Below, piece by piece: positions 40,806-53,100 of a stretch of DNA of 64,000 nt. The DNA lies in the NCBI GenBank assembly GCA_025594325.1, contig JANHCV010000012.1, positions 620,001-684,000 on the forward strand. Direction: 5' to 3'. The position numbers and the translations under genes were made by a program. The notes below the pieces were generated by a model, which saw only the letters and a program-made list of their open reading frames with translations, was not told the DNA's origin and searched no databases. The DNA comes from Blastocladiella emersonii ATCC 22665 (Eukaryota; Blastocladiomycota; Blastocladiomycetes; Blastocladiales; Blastocladiaceae). The stretch's first letter is position 1, and every line of letters begins with the position of its first letter.

Positions 40806-43207
40806 ATGAAGCAAAACTTGATGCAACCGACCCGACGCGGGAAATGAGACACCCACAAGCTTCCGCTTGCCGATCTCCCGACCGAACTTCTCGCCGCGGT
40901 GCTTCAGCTCGCGAGGCCGCGCGACCGCGTGCTTACCGCGAGCCGCAAGCTCCAGGCCCTTGTTGCCCAGCCCGACGTCTCGTACATCTGGAACCGCCGT
41001 CGGCTGTCCCCGTGGATTTGGACCGCACTTCGCCAAAGCGGCTACTACCGCAAGCTGCCCGCCACTGACCTTTCCGAGTACCTCTCACAAGCCAAGCCGA
41101 GGCAGCTGTCCAATCCCGGCCGAAGCTTCTATCGCGCTGCCTCGGGCGTTTTTCTCCGCATGATTCAGCTCGGCTCGGCCGCAGCGGGCAAGCTTGATCC
41201 GACTCGGTTCTCTGCAGCTTTTGACGCGCTCGAATTCGGCCCCAAGGACGACTCGGACCTCTCTTTGGGGTGGGAGTCGTCAGAATCGGAGCCCGAGTCA
41301 GAGTCAGTAGCTGACCCCGAATCTGAATCTGAATCTGAATCTGAATCTGAATCTGAATCCGAATCCGAATCCGAATCCGAATCCGAATCCGAATCCCAAT
41401 TCGAGTCCGAAGATTTTTCGGGCTCGGAGGAGGCGAACGAGGAAGAGGAGGACGACGGCGCTGAGCCTGACGAGAGCGACTCGCTTGTCAACACAAGCGA
41501 TGACGAAACGGTCTTGTCCACGAGCTTCAAGCCCAAGGTTCCCTCATACCTCGCATCGCCCGTCATTGCTCAGTTCCAGCTTCTCGTTTTTGTCGCCCTG
41601 CAAGGCGACGAGGATTTGTCTCGGCGGCTACTGGACGATACTCATGCGCGCGCCCCCGGCCTGCTTCAACTTGCCCGCGACGACTGGTGCTGGATGCCTC
41701 CGATTTTCAACAGCTCTGGATACCATAACCATTTTGCTTACGCGGAACTTGGCCATCCGGTGACCTTGCGCAACTATCTGGCTCTCCGCGCGGTGTTTGC
41801 GTGGAACCCAGCGTTCCTGGAACAGCTGACCGAATCGGACCTCACGGTCACTTTGCCACCGCTTCGTAGCTCACACATGTTCAGTGTAAATTCGCTGCTC
41901 CGTCAATACTTTCCCGAGGACGACATCAAGGGAGTTACCAAGGTGACGCGCACGCTTGATTGGCTTTCCCGCTTCTCGCCATCAACTCTCGCTTGCTTGT
42001 TCAAGTCGCAGCTTGCTTCTTGTCTGAAGGAACTGACCCGGGATGTAATCCGCTCAACCGGTTTCCGTGATCCCATTGACACGGCAACTCTTACTTCTAT
42101 GCTGACGTACACGCTTACAAACGGCACTGGCGAGCTCGACAATCTCGCTGCTCGGATCGAGGAGCGTCTCCACAATGTTGTTCTCACTGGTACGTTGTCA
42201 GCAACCGTGCTGCAGTCTATTGAACTAACCGCGTTTCTTCTCTCGCACGTCGTTGCATCTCAGGCTTCTGGCTGTGCATATGCCCTGCCAATGCCGGCCA
42301 GCTTGACGATTTTGGTGCCTATGGTTTCTTCAAGTTTGCGTGTCTATTCCTGTCGGACAAGATGCCGCTTCTGCTTGCCGAGTTTGCTGAGTGTGTCGTG
42401 CAAGGGCGTGACCCGCGCAGGTACGCAGACTTGCGCAGCTACGAGCAACCCAGATTCCGTCTCAACCAGGAACTTCAAAGGCGCATCCATGCCGTCTTTA
42501 CTGGCTCAATTTATGGCCACGCGATGGACTACTTGAAGCTTCTCGCCGTGGTGCTTGCCAAAGTATCCGAGGACGACGTGCGCCACTGTGGGCTTGCAAG
42601 TTGGTGCGTCGTTATTGTGTTGCAGAAACCAGCGACGCGCGACGAGGCGATGCAAATGATTTCAACTCAACCGAGCTTGGCGCCAAAACTACTTGCCATC
42701 ATGATTGCGGAGCAGCTCTGCGCCAGCAAGCAGTCCTGCGCCTCGCTTCCTGTCGGGCCAGATGATGATGCATGGACTTGCTGCGAGTGTCCCCTTTCGG
42801 GCCAGGCGCCCTGGTTTGCAACCGTGTCTGATCTCATGAGCTTTGGCAACATCCTCACGCAGCTCCCTGCTTTTGCTGTCAACGCCCTTCGCGCGTGGCT
42901 CTGGTATGGACCGTGGGACCGCTTGCGCTATACCGTTGGTGCAGACGACCCGTACAGCAAATCTTATGACCCGCGGTATGGGGATCCTAACGATTTGCGC
43001 TCCAAATTCAACCGTAAGCTCACGAACATTCCGGTCGGGTGCAAAGCGCATAACACCAAGCTTCCTGTGCGCACGCTGGTCTCGATCCTTGCCCAGACCA
43101 ACCTCCACGGATTTCTCTCCATCATGTCCCCGTATGAGTTGGCGGCGCCCGATCTCTGGGCGCTTCTTCCGGATGGCGCACTGGACGCAGTCCGCAATCC
43201 CGCGTGA
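40806..43207 (+). pseudogene. local F-box-like family, copy 1 (nonsense near the start; later stop)
   Basis: join(40806..42189,42264..43207). The paralogues begin MKRKPATMKQNSMQ. Here the first ATG has become ATC, the second (40806) reads MKQNLMQPTRRGK, then an in-frame TGA at 40845. The frame is open again as THKLPLADLPTELLAAVLQL, an F-box-like helix pair. A Ser-Glu run (about 14 SE pairs) lies at 41310-41410. After the exon end (HNVVLT), a 74-nt intron (GTACGT...CATCTCAG, GAACTAACC inside) joins in phase 1 to GFWLCICPANAGQLDDFGAY. A CxxC pair (WTCCECPLSGQAPWF) is near the end. At 43205 an in-frame TGA interrupts a tail (SAVIKQLKRVAPDG) that paralogue 2 also has. The gene may still be read from an internal start; function unknown. 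Confidence 0.65.
41310..41400 (+). repeat. GAATCT/GAATCC hexamer array coding for Ser-Glu repeats
   Basis: A run of GAATCT units followed by GAATCC units within copy 1. Copies 2 and 3 have only short acidic stretches at this place (DGDSDTDRFGYED; DDSSDYSDSDDED), so the array is an expansion of an acidic linker. Confidence 0.85.
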
Positions 43208-43407
43208 GTCCGGAACTTGATGGGCACGTGCGACCGCCGGGTCCGCAGCGCCGTGATCAAGCAGCTCAAGCGCGTTGCACCGGACGGCTCCTCCAAGCAG
43301 TCGTGAGCCACAGCAACAGAAGTAGAGACGATATAGTAAACACTTAGTACATGTATGAATTGTTTCTTAACGGTTATTCTCACTCGAATGGCCACGGCCT
43401 TGAAAGT

Positions 43408-43450
43408 GCGAGACGCGTTGAGATATCATATGATGCGTCGTGAGTGGCAC
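43408..43450 (+). promoter_or_regulatory. dispersed ACGCGT motif before family copy 2
   Basis: GCGAGACGCGTTGAGATATC ATATGATGCGTCGTGAGTGG CAC. It lies 72 bp before the start at 43522. Confidence 0.6.
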
Positions 43451-43521
43451 TCTCGTTTCAACTCTGCCGTCAAGCGGCTGCAATCGCGTGCACCGCCGCC
43501 GCTCTCCTGCCAACCACTCCC

Positions 43522-45985
43522 ATGAAGCGAAAACCGGCTACCATGAAGCAAAACTCCATGCAATCGATCCCATGGAGAGGGCAGAGCGCTCCGAACCTTA
43601 CTCTGCACGACCTCCCAACCAAGGTCCTCACCGTGGTCGTGCAGCTCGCAAAGCCAAACGAAGGCGTGTTTACGGCCACGCGCCAACTTTGCCATGTCGC
43701 TTCGCAGCCCATGGTCTCTTGCTTATGGAACCCTCGTCGCCTGACCATCTGGTTTCGCAACGCGCCCCGCCGTTCGGACTTTTTCTGCAATGATCCCACC
43801 AACGATCTCGCCGAGTACATAAACAACGTCAAGCCGGGGGACTCCTTTTATCCTAACAGCAACTTCTTTCGTGCTGCCTCGAATGTTTTCCTGACTGCGA
43901 TGCAGCCCGTTTGTGTCGAGTGCGACTTCGATCCCGCTCGCCTCGCGGCTTTCGCCGACTTCCCCAAAGATCACTATCAAGATCAATCTGATGGAGATTC
44001 GGACACCGACCGTTTCGGCTACGAGGATGGCTATCATGAGTATCATTGTACCATTCGCCGCACGCCACTCCCGTCGTGCCTCAAACTTCCCGTGCTTGCG
44101 CAATTTCAGCTCCTCATTTCTGCCTTGATGCGGCGCGACAAGACCATCATCCACTCGGTGCTCAAGGGTACAATCCAGCGCGCGCCCGAGGTGCTTTGTA
44201 TCCCGCGCCGGGACTGACTCACCATCCCTCCGCACTTCTTTGGCTGCGGCTTTCGCCATGACCTATTGATGATTGAGCTCACTTGCCCCATGACCATGAC
44301 CATGCTCGATAATCTGACGCTTTGGGCCATCCTTACCTGGAATGTTGCGTTTCTCGAAACAATTACTGACTTGGGCCTCGCCATGGATGTCCCTGCTCTT
44401 GTTGACGCTTGCACGAACATCGACCTTGTGTATCGTTTCCTTGTAAAGAGTCTGAAGGCGGTCCCTTCACGACCGCGGATCCTTTGCGCACTCTTGATTG
44501 GCTCGCTGGTTCTGCGCAAGAAATTCTATTTAGCTTGTTCAAATCAAATGTCCACCGAGTGCTCCTCTTGCTTGATATGCGTGGAACACTTGTTCATGCT
44601 CTCACGGCTTACAGGGGTGAATTCCTGGCAACAGCGACCATAACGCCTAACGAGCTCGCCCAGCTCATGATTTTTACCTGTCAAGCAGGCTCCATGAAGC
44701 TGTTTCATTTCGCGGGCTCGAGCGGCAGGCTTCAGTTGGACACTCATCACTTGATTCTCCGACGTGCATTTAACACGGACACCGATCCATCGCTGCGCGA
44801 TCTCGTTGGGGAGGTCTCCTCGCGGCTCGGCTCAGAGCTCCCCGGCGTCCTCTTCCATTGTACGTAGCTTTCAACAAGTATCGTAGTGCAACAACGAATC
44901 TTCCTTGCTTACTCTCCACGTTCCACCTACGTGTAGTGCTTGGACTTTGTTTTAGCCCAGCTTGTGACGAGCTTGGCTTTCCTGCCGCTCAGCGCATCAT
45001 TTCCTTTGTTTACCAGCGCTTCTCTCACGAAATGCCTTCGCTCGTGAAACCGCTTGCCCGCTGCATTCGCTCGGGACGCAATCCGTTTGACGCAAAGAAG
45101 CGTATGCCACTTGCTAATCCATGCAAGCGCGTCGACGCGATTTTCGCCAACCCAACGAGCGACCGGATCATTGTCATGGGCCATTTTAAGCTTCTTGCGT
45201 TTATGCTTCTTGCTGGCCCGCTTGACGCCGAGACATGCGATTACACGTCCGCGCTTTGGATTCCAGTCGCAGCCTTGCAGAATCCCGCGACCCGGGACGA
45301 GGCTAAGCTCCGCATTCGTGACCAGCCGGGCCTCGCGCCTGTACATCTTGGATTCATGATTGCAGCGTTACTCGAGGAGGAAGCAACGACCCCGGGCTCG
45401 TTCGTTGTTGGTCCTAATGACACAGCAACGTGCGACCGCTGCCCGCTCTTGGGTCAGACGGCTTGGTTCGCGACCGTTTCGGATCTCTTGACTTTTGAAA
45501 ACGCACTTGCGCAGCTGCCGTCATTCGCCATCGATGTTCTCGGCAAGTTCACGGGGTACAGCTCCGTCCCATCGCCACCTCTTGTCACGTCCAACGACCG
45601 CTCTGGTCGGCCTGTCCAGAAACGTAAGTCCAGCTACATCAGCGAGTGCAAATTGAACGACCAGCGCGCGCTGACGCACCAGGCATGCGTTGCGCACAAC
45701 ACGGAGCTCCCCGCACGCGAACTTGTCAATCTTCTCGTGCAAACCGACCTTGACGGCTTTCTTCAAGCTATGCCAAAGAAGCATCTCATCACGCCCGACT
45801 TCTGGAAGCTCCTCCCAGACGGTGGTGCCCTGGATGCTGTTCGCGATCCTGCTTGGGTTCAGGATTTCGTCACCAATTGCACTGAAACTTTTCTTTCGGC
45901 GCACTTACAAATTGACCCTGGACCCCGGATGCATTGAGCAGCTCAAGCGTGTTGCCCCGATTTGGGCTGCTGGGAGCCTTGAACA
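43522..45985 (+). pseudogene. local F-box-like family, copy 2 (nonsense and frameshifts)
   Basis: Starts MKRKPATMKQNSMQ at 43522, then LTLHDLPTKVLTVVVQLAKP. TGA at 44215 interrupts the frame; the same frame goes on (MTMLDNLTLWAILTWNVAFL) to FLVKSLKAV near 44460 and then a shift leads into PLRTLDWLAGSAQEILFSLF. The family intron is conserved (44860-44936, GTACGT...GTGTAG, phase 1), leading to LGLCFSPACDELG. A C-x2-C pair (CDRCPLLGQTAWF) matches copy 1. Another shift near 45920 puts the end of the protein (CIEQLKRVAPIW) in a different frame. At least three independent breaks: a pseudogene unless errors are present. Confidence 0.75.
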
Positions 45986-46441
45986 CGGGGACGCGCGCGA
46001 TCGCGAAGGCAAAAAGGAACGAGGGTGCTTTCTGTGAAATTTGGCATGAATTTGAATAGTTCGATGTTAGACAAGAGTAGTAGTTCTAGAGCTTCAGATC
46101 TCGCGAGAGTGCAACTGTTCCCTCTCCGCGTGCGTAGCGGCCCCACGCCAGCTTGCTGTCCAAGGGTTAACACCAAACAATGCTTCAACAAGCTTAGGTT
46201 CAGGCTGCCAACCGTGATGAGAGTTTGCTCATACATTTTGTGTTGTATCGCGCGGATAGAGGAGAAATTTGCGAAGGACGTAGGGCAGGCGGGGAAGGTT
46301 GACGACCTATCGCGTCTCGCTCCAGCGGCTTTGGTCAGTACAGAACGCTTCGCAAGCGCCACTCTGGCATATTTTCTCGTTCGGGTCGACAATTGACGCG
46401 AAGCAGCAGAGCGCGTAGCAAGCAGTGGCGAGTGCGAGACA

Positions 46442-46483
46442 GAGACGCGTCGGGATATCATGTGAGGCGACGTGAGTGGCGCC
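46442..46483 (+). promoter_or_regulatory. dispersed ACGCGT motif before family copy 3
   Basis: GAGACGCGTCGGGATATCAT GTGAGGCGACGTGAGTGGCG CC; the clearest full-length copy. It is 84 bp before the start at 46567. Confidence 0.65.
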
Positions 46484-46566
46484 ATGTACCGTTTCGTTTC
46501 AGGAGGCGGCGGTGCTGAAAGGGTGGCGCTCGCGAGCAACGACGCGCTCCCCTGTCAACCACTACC

Positions 46567-48081
46567 ATGAAGCGAAAACCGGCTACCATGAAGCAAAACT
46601 CGATGCAACCGATCCGTCGGAGTAACCGAGGACCTCCCAAGCTTACGCTGTGCGACCTCCCGATCGACGTCCTCGCCGCAGTCCTCCAGCTTGCAAAGCC
46701 GCGCGAGAATGTGGCCGCGGCATCGCGCGAGCTTCATAACGCTTCTGCTCACCGCAGCGTGACGTATAACTGGAACCTCCCTCGCTTTACGCCATGGCTC
46801 CGCACCGCGCTCCGCCGCTGCGATTATTACGGCAAGTACCCGACCAATGACTTTGCCGAGTATATTCTCCACATTGGGCGACCGCGCTCGCCGTTTCAGC
46901 CCAACCGCAGTTTTCTGCACGCCACCTCTGATATCTTCCTTGGCGCATTGCAACCCGTCCGCCTTGAATGCGGGTTTGACCCTGCTCAGCTCGCTGCTCT
47001 TGTCGAATTTCCCGAATACGAGGGCGGCGAATCGGACACGAACAGCAGCAGCGACGACAGCTCTGACTACTCCGACAGCGACGACGAGGACAGATATTTT
47101 AAAGATGATCCTGCGTTTCGCCGCAAGACTCCCCCGTCGTGCCTCAAGCCTCCCGTTCTCGCGCACTTTCAACTTCTCTTTGTCGTCTTGATGCAGAGCG
47201 ACAAGGCCTTGATCCGCTCGGTGCTCCGCGACACGGTTCAGCGAGTACCGGAGCTGCTCAACATCGTTCGCCAGGATTGGTTTGACCTCTCTCCGCAAGT
47301 GGACGGAATTCGACGCAGTCGCAACCAGGCCAAGCTTATGCTCATCGACCCGTTGAGCATGCTCGATTACTTGGCGCTTCGGGCCATGTTCTCTTGGAAC
47401 GTGACGTTCCTCGAGACGGCTGCCAGCTTGGGCCTTGTCATGAACGTTCCTGCTATTCTCGTGGTTTGCGTAGATGGCGGCCTTGGGCATCGCCTGTTAA
47501 CGTACAACTTCCAAAATTCTCCTGCAAACCCCGCCGACGCCCCACGCGCTCTTGACTGGCTCTCCAGCTTTGCGCCGACGATCCTGCGCTACATGTTCAA
47601 GTCTGGCCTCCACGAAACATTTCTCGACTATCAACACTTTGATGGAGCGCTTATTCACGTTCTCGCGGTTCACCGAAACGATTTTTTGGACACTGTGAGT
47701 TTCACGGACTCCAAACTTGCGCAGCTGATTGTATTTGCTTGTCGCAATGGCCTTGGTTTGGAACTGTTCCACAGAGCAGAGTCGGAGGGCATGATCACGA
47801 CGCGGACGCTTTCCTTGATTCTTCAGCATGCGCTCGACAGGCGCCTCGATCCGCGGCTGCACGACCTTTTCCGGGTAGTTTCAGCACGGCTTGGGTCGAT
47901 TGCTTCCCATCGCCAAGCTCCCTCCTCCATCGCTCCTGCCCTCCGTCACTTCATTGTCTGCATTTGTATCGTTAATGTTTACCCTCCGTTGATGTGCCCC
48001 CTCGCCTCGCCTCGGCTCCGCATCCCCCGCTTGGGTCTGGACGTGGTATCTGTCGCAGCCTTGCTGCAATACGCAACTTGA
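46567..48081 (+). CDS. local F-box-like family, copy 3, exon-1 part intact, 504 aa
   Basis: Starts MKRKPATMKQNSMQPIRRSN and has the F-box-like LTLCDLPIDVLAAVLQLAKP. It matches copies 1 and 2 through LPRFTPWLRTALRRCDYYGK, the acidic linker DDSSDYSDSDDEDRYF, SWNVTFLETAASLGLVM and LSLILQHALDRRLDPRLHDL. About where the others end exon 1 (ARLGS) the homology stops. The last some 55 residues (ASHRQAPSSIAPALRHFIV...) resemble nothing in the family, and the exon-2 half with the CxxC motif is absent. So this copy is open but 3'-truncated. No signal peptide. If the head is a true F-box, an SCF adaptor role would follow; that is inference. Confidence 0.6.
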   Translation: MKRKPATMKQNSMQPIRRSNRGPPKLTLCDLPIDVLAAVLQLAKPRENVAAASRELHNASAHRSVTYNWNLPRFTPWLRTALRRCDYYGKYPTNDFAEYILHIGRPRSPFQPNRSFLHATSDIFLGALQPVRLECGFDPAQLAALVEFPEYEGGESDTNSSSDDSSDYSDSDDEDRYFKDDPAFRRKTPPSCLKPPVLAHFQLLFVVLMQSDKALIRSVLRDTVQRVPELLNIVRQDWFDLSPQVDGIRRSRNQAKLMLIDPLSMLDYLALRAMFSWNVTFLETAASLGLVMNVPAILVVCVDGGLGHRLLTYNFQNSPANPADAPRALDWLSSFAPTILRYMFKSGLHETFLDYQHFDGALIHVLAVHRNDFLDTVSFTDSKLAQLIVFACRNGLGLELFHRAESEGMITTRTLSLILQHALDRRLDPRLHDLFRVVSARLGSIASHRQAPSSIAPALRHFIVCICIVNVYPPLMCPLASPRLRIPRLGLDVVSVAALLQYAT

Positions 48082-48315
48082 GATGCGGCGACGCGCCTGA
48101 TTTGCTGCTACCACTCACCGCTTCCGCGCTTTCTGGCATCTTGATTGCATCGCTGCTGTGAGATCATGCACAGGACTGCGGCTCATTGAATGGGGCGTAT
48201 ATTACACGCGAATGCGAGACAGGAATGCAAAACTTGATCAGAACATGTTGGTCGACGACGTCGTCGTCGCTTGCTTGGTCACAGAAAACCGTCAATGGTG
48301 CTATGTCGGGCGGGC

Positions 48316-48640
48316 CTAACTCGATGCAAGGCGAGCCTTGCCAGCAACCGTGACGCGGGTGCGATTTAGATCCACAGCTGCCAGCGCAGGCAGGACTCGA
48401 GCTTGGAGAAGCTCAACGGTGCTGTCGTCAACGACCGTGTTCCCAGAGAGATCAAGAGATACGAGCGACTTGGGTAGAGCGGAAGTCAGCCGCTCCATGG
48501 TGTCCGTGTCAAACCAGTGCGATCGGAGCGATAGAGAGGTGAGCGAGGTCGCGCGCTGGAGCCACGATACTAAAGCGTTGATCTCTGACCATTCCATTTC
48601 GCGATGGTGCAGGAAAAGCGTCTGACGTGGCGCGAAGATT
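48316..48640 (-). pseudogene. LRR fragment
   Basis: The minus frame contains EINALVSWLQRATSLTSLSL, LTSALPKSLVSLDLSGNTVV and VLPALAAVDLNRTRVTVAGK, three LRRs of the type seen in the 2-7 kb cluster. An ATG at 48597 (MEWSEINALV) precedes them, but there is no family head. Directly upstream (48752-48777) is a copy of the dispersed motif. Confidence 0.55.
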
Positions 48641-48751
48641 CGATGTCTGTTTCGTGGGAGTGGTTTATCTGGGAGCAGGAAGGCGACACGAACGAGTTCG
48701 CGTCGATCCTCGCGACGCGGCGAACGGTGCCACGCGCGGATCATGCGCGCC

Positions 48752-48777
48752 TCACATGATTTCGCGACGCGTCTCGC
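48752..48777 (-). promoter_or_regulatory. dispersed ACGCGT motif before the LRR fragment
   Basis: Minus strand GCGAGACGCGTCGCGAAATC ATGTGA. Identical to the arm copy (17587) over the first 20 bases. Confidence 0.5.
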
Positions 48778-48809
48778 ATCATGTCGACCCCCCTCTGTTC
48801 TCGCCAATT

Positions 48810-50164
48810 CCTCGTGTTCAACTTGTTGAACCGGCTCGAGAAAGCGATCAGTCTCTCGTCACCAGCCAGACCTGCGCCAACGCGGACGCACGTTGTACCT
48901 TCCCGCCTTCGCTCATCCGTCACGCTCTTGGAAAGCAGTGTGATGACCGGCGGCATTTCTTCAAACCCGGTCCTTGGCTAGGGGGTCGCGGAAGTCGTAG
49001 GTGCGACGTATCCGCGTCGTAGAGCCACGGGAAAGTTATTGAGGTCACGAGGTACCTGTACAGCCATGGTCGAAAAGGTTGGTCAGTCTCGCTGTCAGTG
49101 AAGGGATCCCCACGAGGACGCGTTCATGAGGCTAACATATTGCTCTCTCACGCTGAAGGGCGTTGGCGGAAGCGAAGGATCCGTAGCGGGACACGATCGC
49201 ATGGTTATCGACGACAGAAAGAAACATTTGTCTAGCTGGTGAAGAACCTTAAGAGAGACAGAAAGTAGCAACATGTCCAAGCGATCGCAAGGAACAGGCT
49301 TTCATGCACAAGGTCAGCGATGAACCGAACATTTTCTTACGTCATCGAAGTACTAAGAGAGCTGGGTTAAAGCAAGGGTTATCATCAATCCAAGTGGCAC
49401 GAGCGCGCTAGACGCGGCACAGAAAGGTAGCAAGAAGATGCGACGCGAGGGGGGAAGCTCGGTGATCAGGACACAACTGTTGTCTACTCGAAGGTATGCG
49501 ATTGTACGTCGCGTTCAGTCCGCCCGACGCTGTGTAGAATCATCAGTTCGAGCGGGTGGGAGTGGAGGGTGGGGATGAGGGGGTGCGAAAGTAGCAGAAG
49601 AGGGAAAGGGGTGTTCTTTCGTCCTCTTCCAAGGCTGAAACTATTTTTTGAACGTGAATCTTCACCGTGAAACGTCAGGAAGCCGTCTAACCATTGGACT
49701 GGGGGTGCGGGTGTCGAGGAGAGGGGAGGGAGGCGAAGGGAAGCGAGGTGTGTGCAGGGGGGGGGGGCGGCGTGTGAGAACGTGTGCGAGGACGGCGGGC
49801 GAGCGAGCGTCGTCGATGTTGGTCAAAGTAGCAACTCGATCGGGCGAGTGGTCGAGAGGTCGATGTCGTCGGTGCTCGAAGTGTCGGTGGTGGCGATGAA
49901 GGCCGTGGTCGGTGGTGATCCTGATCCTCCAGGGGGCAAAGATTCAACAAATTTAAGGGCGTGCCAGCACGGCCGCGAGCAGAGAGCGGGGCGGCGGCGG
50001 AAGCGAGTGCGGTCGACGTCACGCGATCCCACGCGACCCGTTGCCACCCGCTCGGTCACGCGGCGTGAGACGTTTTTCGCGAGCCGCGTTTATCGCGCGA
50101 CGCGTCCCTTCACTTTCCTTCAGTCTTAACCCCTTGCAACCATGCATCCACGCTGAACCCAACC
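48810..50164. other. intergenic, low complexity in parts
   Basis: No gene recognised. A run of about ten G lies near 49758-49768. The last 200 bases before 50165 are pyrimidine-rich, probably promoter and leader. Confidence 0.4.
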
Positions 50165-53100
50165 ATGTCAACCAGCAACGCGCTCCTGCCGCCCGGGACG
50201 GCGGGGCTCCCCACCTCGCCGTCCACGGAGCGGCCGGGGACCATCGTGTCCGAGGTGGCCTCGCTGCTCCCGCCGACGACCAGCGTGGTCAAGAAGTCCG
50301 GGTTCGTCGAGCGGTTCCAGTGGGAGAGCCTGCCGCTCGCGCTGCTCATCAAGCTGCTGATTGGCGGGCTGTCGTGGGTCACGGTCGCCGCCAACATGTC
50401 CGTCATCCAGCAGGCGAACCGCTTCGTCACGATCCTCGTGTCGTCCGGGTGCGCGTTCCTGATCGTCGCGCTGCTCTACGTCGTCGAGGTCCACACGATG
50501 CACGGTACTAATGACCGGTTGACGTTGTTGCAGCAAGTGCAGAACTGACGCGAGCGCACCCGCCCGTCTACCAGAGCACATCCGCGCCACCGAGGAGAAG
50601 CGGCTCAAGGAGATCGAGGACAAGCGCAAGGCCGAGGAGCGTGCCAAGGCGATGCAGCCCGCGCAGCCGGCGCCTCCCGCTGCAGGGCAACCCGCTCAAC
50701 CGGACCAGCGCTCGACCAACGGCGGCGCCGGCGGCGGCATGTCCGACTCGCGCTCGATGTTGTCTGACTACGAGTCGGCGCAGACGCGCTCGATGCGCCA
50801 GATCCACACGCAAAACGCGTCGTTCGTCAGCACCATGACGGGCGGCGGCATGATGATGATGGCGGCCGCTGACTACTCGGCGACGCCCGTGCAGCCGCCA
50901 ACGGTCCCGACGCCCAGCCCGCACACGTCGGTCCCGAGCCCGCACGCGTCCGCGCAGTACCTCGGCGGCAACGCGGCGCCGAACGGGCTCCTGTCGCTGC
51001 GCCGCACCAACTCGCCCATGAGCATGACGACGGACGCAGTCCCCGCGCTCGCGGCCGACCCGCCGCACCTGAGCAACCCGCGCTCGCTCGCGCTACCGTT
51101 GGCCGGCGAGGTTCAGGCGACGTCGAGCCCGAACATGCACACGGCGGCCGCGCTCTCGTCGCCCGTACCCGCGCGCGGCGGGTCGGACGGCGACCGACTT
51201 CTGGGTCCCGCGTCGGCCGCGGGGATCGGGCTGTCAACGGCGCGCTCGGCGCCGTTCATCGACGCGTCGACGCTGCAGGCCGCAGCGCACACGGGCGCGC
51301 CGCTAACTGGGTCCGGCACGCACGCGACGGGCACGCCGCGGTCGTCGGCGAGCATCCGCGGGCCGAACGGCGAGGAGGTCGATATTCCGACGCACGAGTC
51401 GACCAAGGACTCGACGCGCCGACTCACGCGCCACGGGACCCCGGTCGGCGTCGCGGCGAACGGGATGTCGACCATCTCGATCGGAACGGAGTCGAGCCTG
51501 TCGATGCGCCCGTCGGGATCAAGCGTCGCCGAGCCGCAGTACCTCGAGAGCAACTTCTCGCTGCTCGCGCCACCGTGCTCGCCGTCGTCGGGGTCGAGCG
51601 TCGCGCAGATCCTGCGCATCTCGAGCTCGACATCGAGCGCGAGCGTCGCGGTCGGCGGCGGGCACCACTCGCCGTCCCCGCCGCCCAGCGTCGGCACGCC
51701 TAGCCAGCCGCCGAGCCTGTCGCAGCTTGTCGCGCCGTCCGTCACGCCTGTGTCGTCGACGTCGCTCGCCTCAGGCTCGACCATGGTGGTTGTCGTCAAC
51801 GGCGGGCCCGCCGCGACGCCGCCAAGCGGGACGGGTTCGTCCGGGTCGGGCTCCGCGTTCGCCAGCGCGTCGTCGACCGCTCACGCGCCCGGCGGCCCGT
51901 CGCCGAGCGGGATCGGCCAGTTTGCCGGCACGTTGGGCTCAACGCGGGTCGGGTCGAGCGACTCGACGTCATCGACGCACGCGCTGCACATCATCCCCGC
52001 CGGGTACCCCGTGGCGCCGCCGGGCGGCGGGAACGCGCGCGCGATCGGGTCGACCATGAGCTCGCCCGCGCTCGCCAACCTCATCTCGATGCCGACCGCC
52101 TCGTCAACCGTGGGCATGGGCGGCTCGTCGTCCGAAGTTTCGAGCGGCCAGCCTTCATCGAGCAGCTCGAGCGGCGGTGGCGGTGGCGGGACGGGCCAGA
52201 CGAACCCACCGCTGTCGGGCCGCAAGTACACCCTGTCGCCCGGTCTCCTTCTGCGCCTGCCGACGTTCCTGTCGCCGATCCCGTCGTCGGGCGCGTCGGC
52301 CGAGACGATCCGCAGCATGTCGCCGAACGGCGGGTCCGAGATGAACGTCGACCACCCGCACCCGCCGTCGCCGCTGTCGCACACGACGCACTCGCACCAC
52401 CGCGGCAGCAGCGGTGGCGGCGGGCACCCAGGCATGTCGAACGCGACGCCCGCCGAGATCGCCGCGGTCGTCGCCGCCGCGACATCAGCCGCCGTGACCC
52501 GCGCGTCAGTTGACCGCGGCCGCCGCGCCAGCTTCTCGAGCGCCATGTCGACGGGCTCGTCGTCGAGCGGGACGTCCGGGTCGAACCCGGCGAATGGCGG
52601 CGGCGAGGTCGTTGTCGGGACCCCGCTCGCCGCGATCCATGTGCCCATGGGGATCACGGCGGGCGTGACGGTCGCCATGTCGCCGCGCGCCGTGACGCCC
52701 GAGACGGTGCCGCCGCGGCCCAAGTCGTCGTCGGCCGATGCGGCGCAGTCGGCGGGCGCGGGGCTCGTGCTGGGTCCGGCGACGCGCCACGCGAGCGCGA
52801 GCGAGACGGACCTGCAGATGTCCCGGTTCGCGCGCGAGGTCGCGGCCAAGCTGTCGCTGCTGGCGAGCCGCCGCGCGGATAACGATTCCGAGTCGTCGTC
52901 CGACTCGTCGGCGGGCGAGTCGATCCACGGCGCGGCGTCGGCGACATCCACGGCTGCGAAATCGGGCGGCGGGTTCCTCGACGCGGCGGCGCTGCTGGCG
53001 GGCAATGCGAGCGGGAGCCAGAATAGCGTGATGCAGTCGGCCGTGTTCGAGCAGACGCTCGTGGCCGAGGCCGCGGCCAAGCAGGGGTACACGTCGTCGT

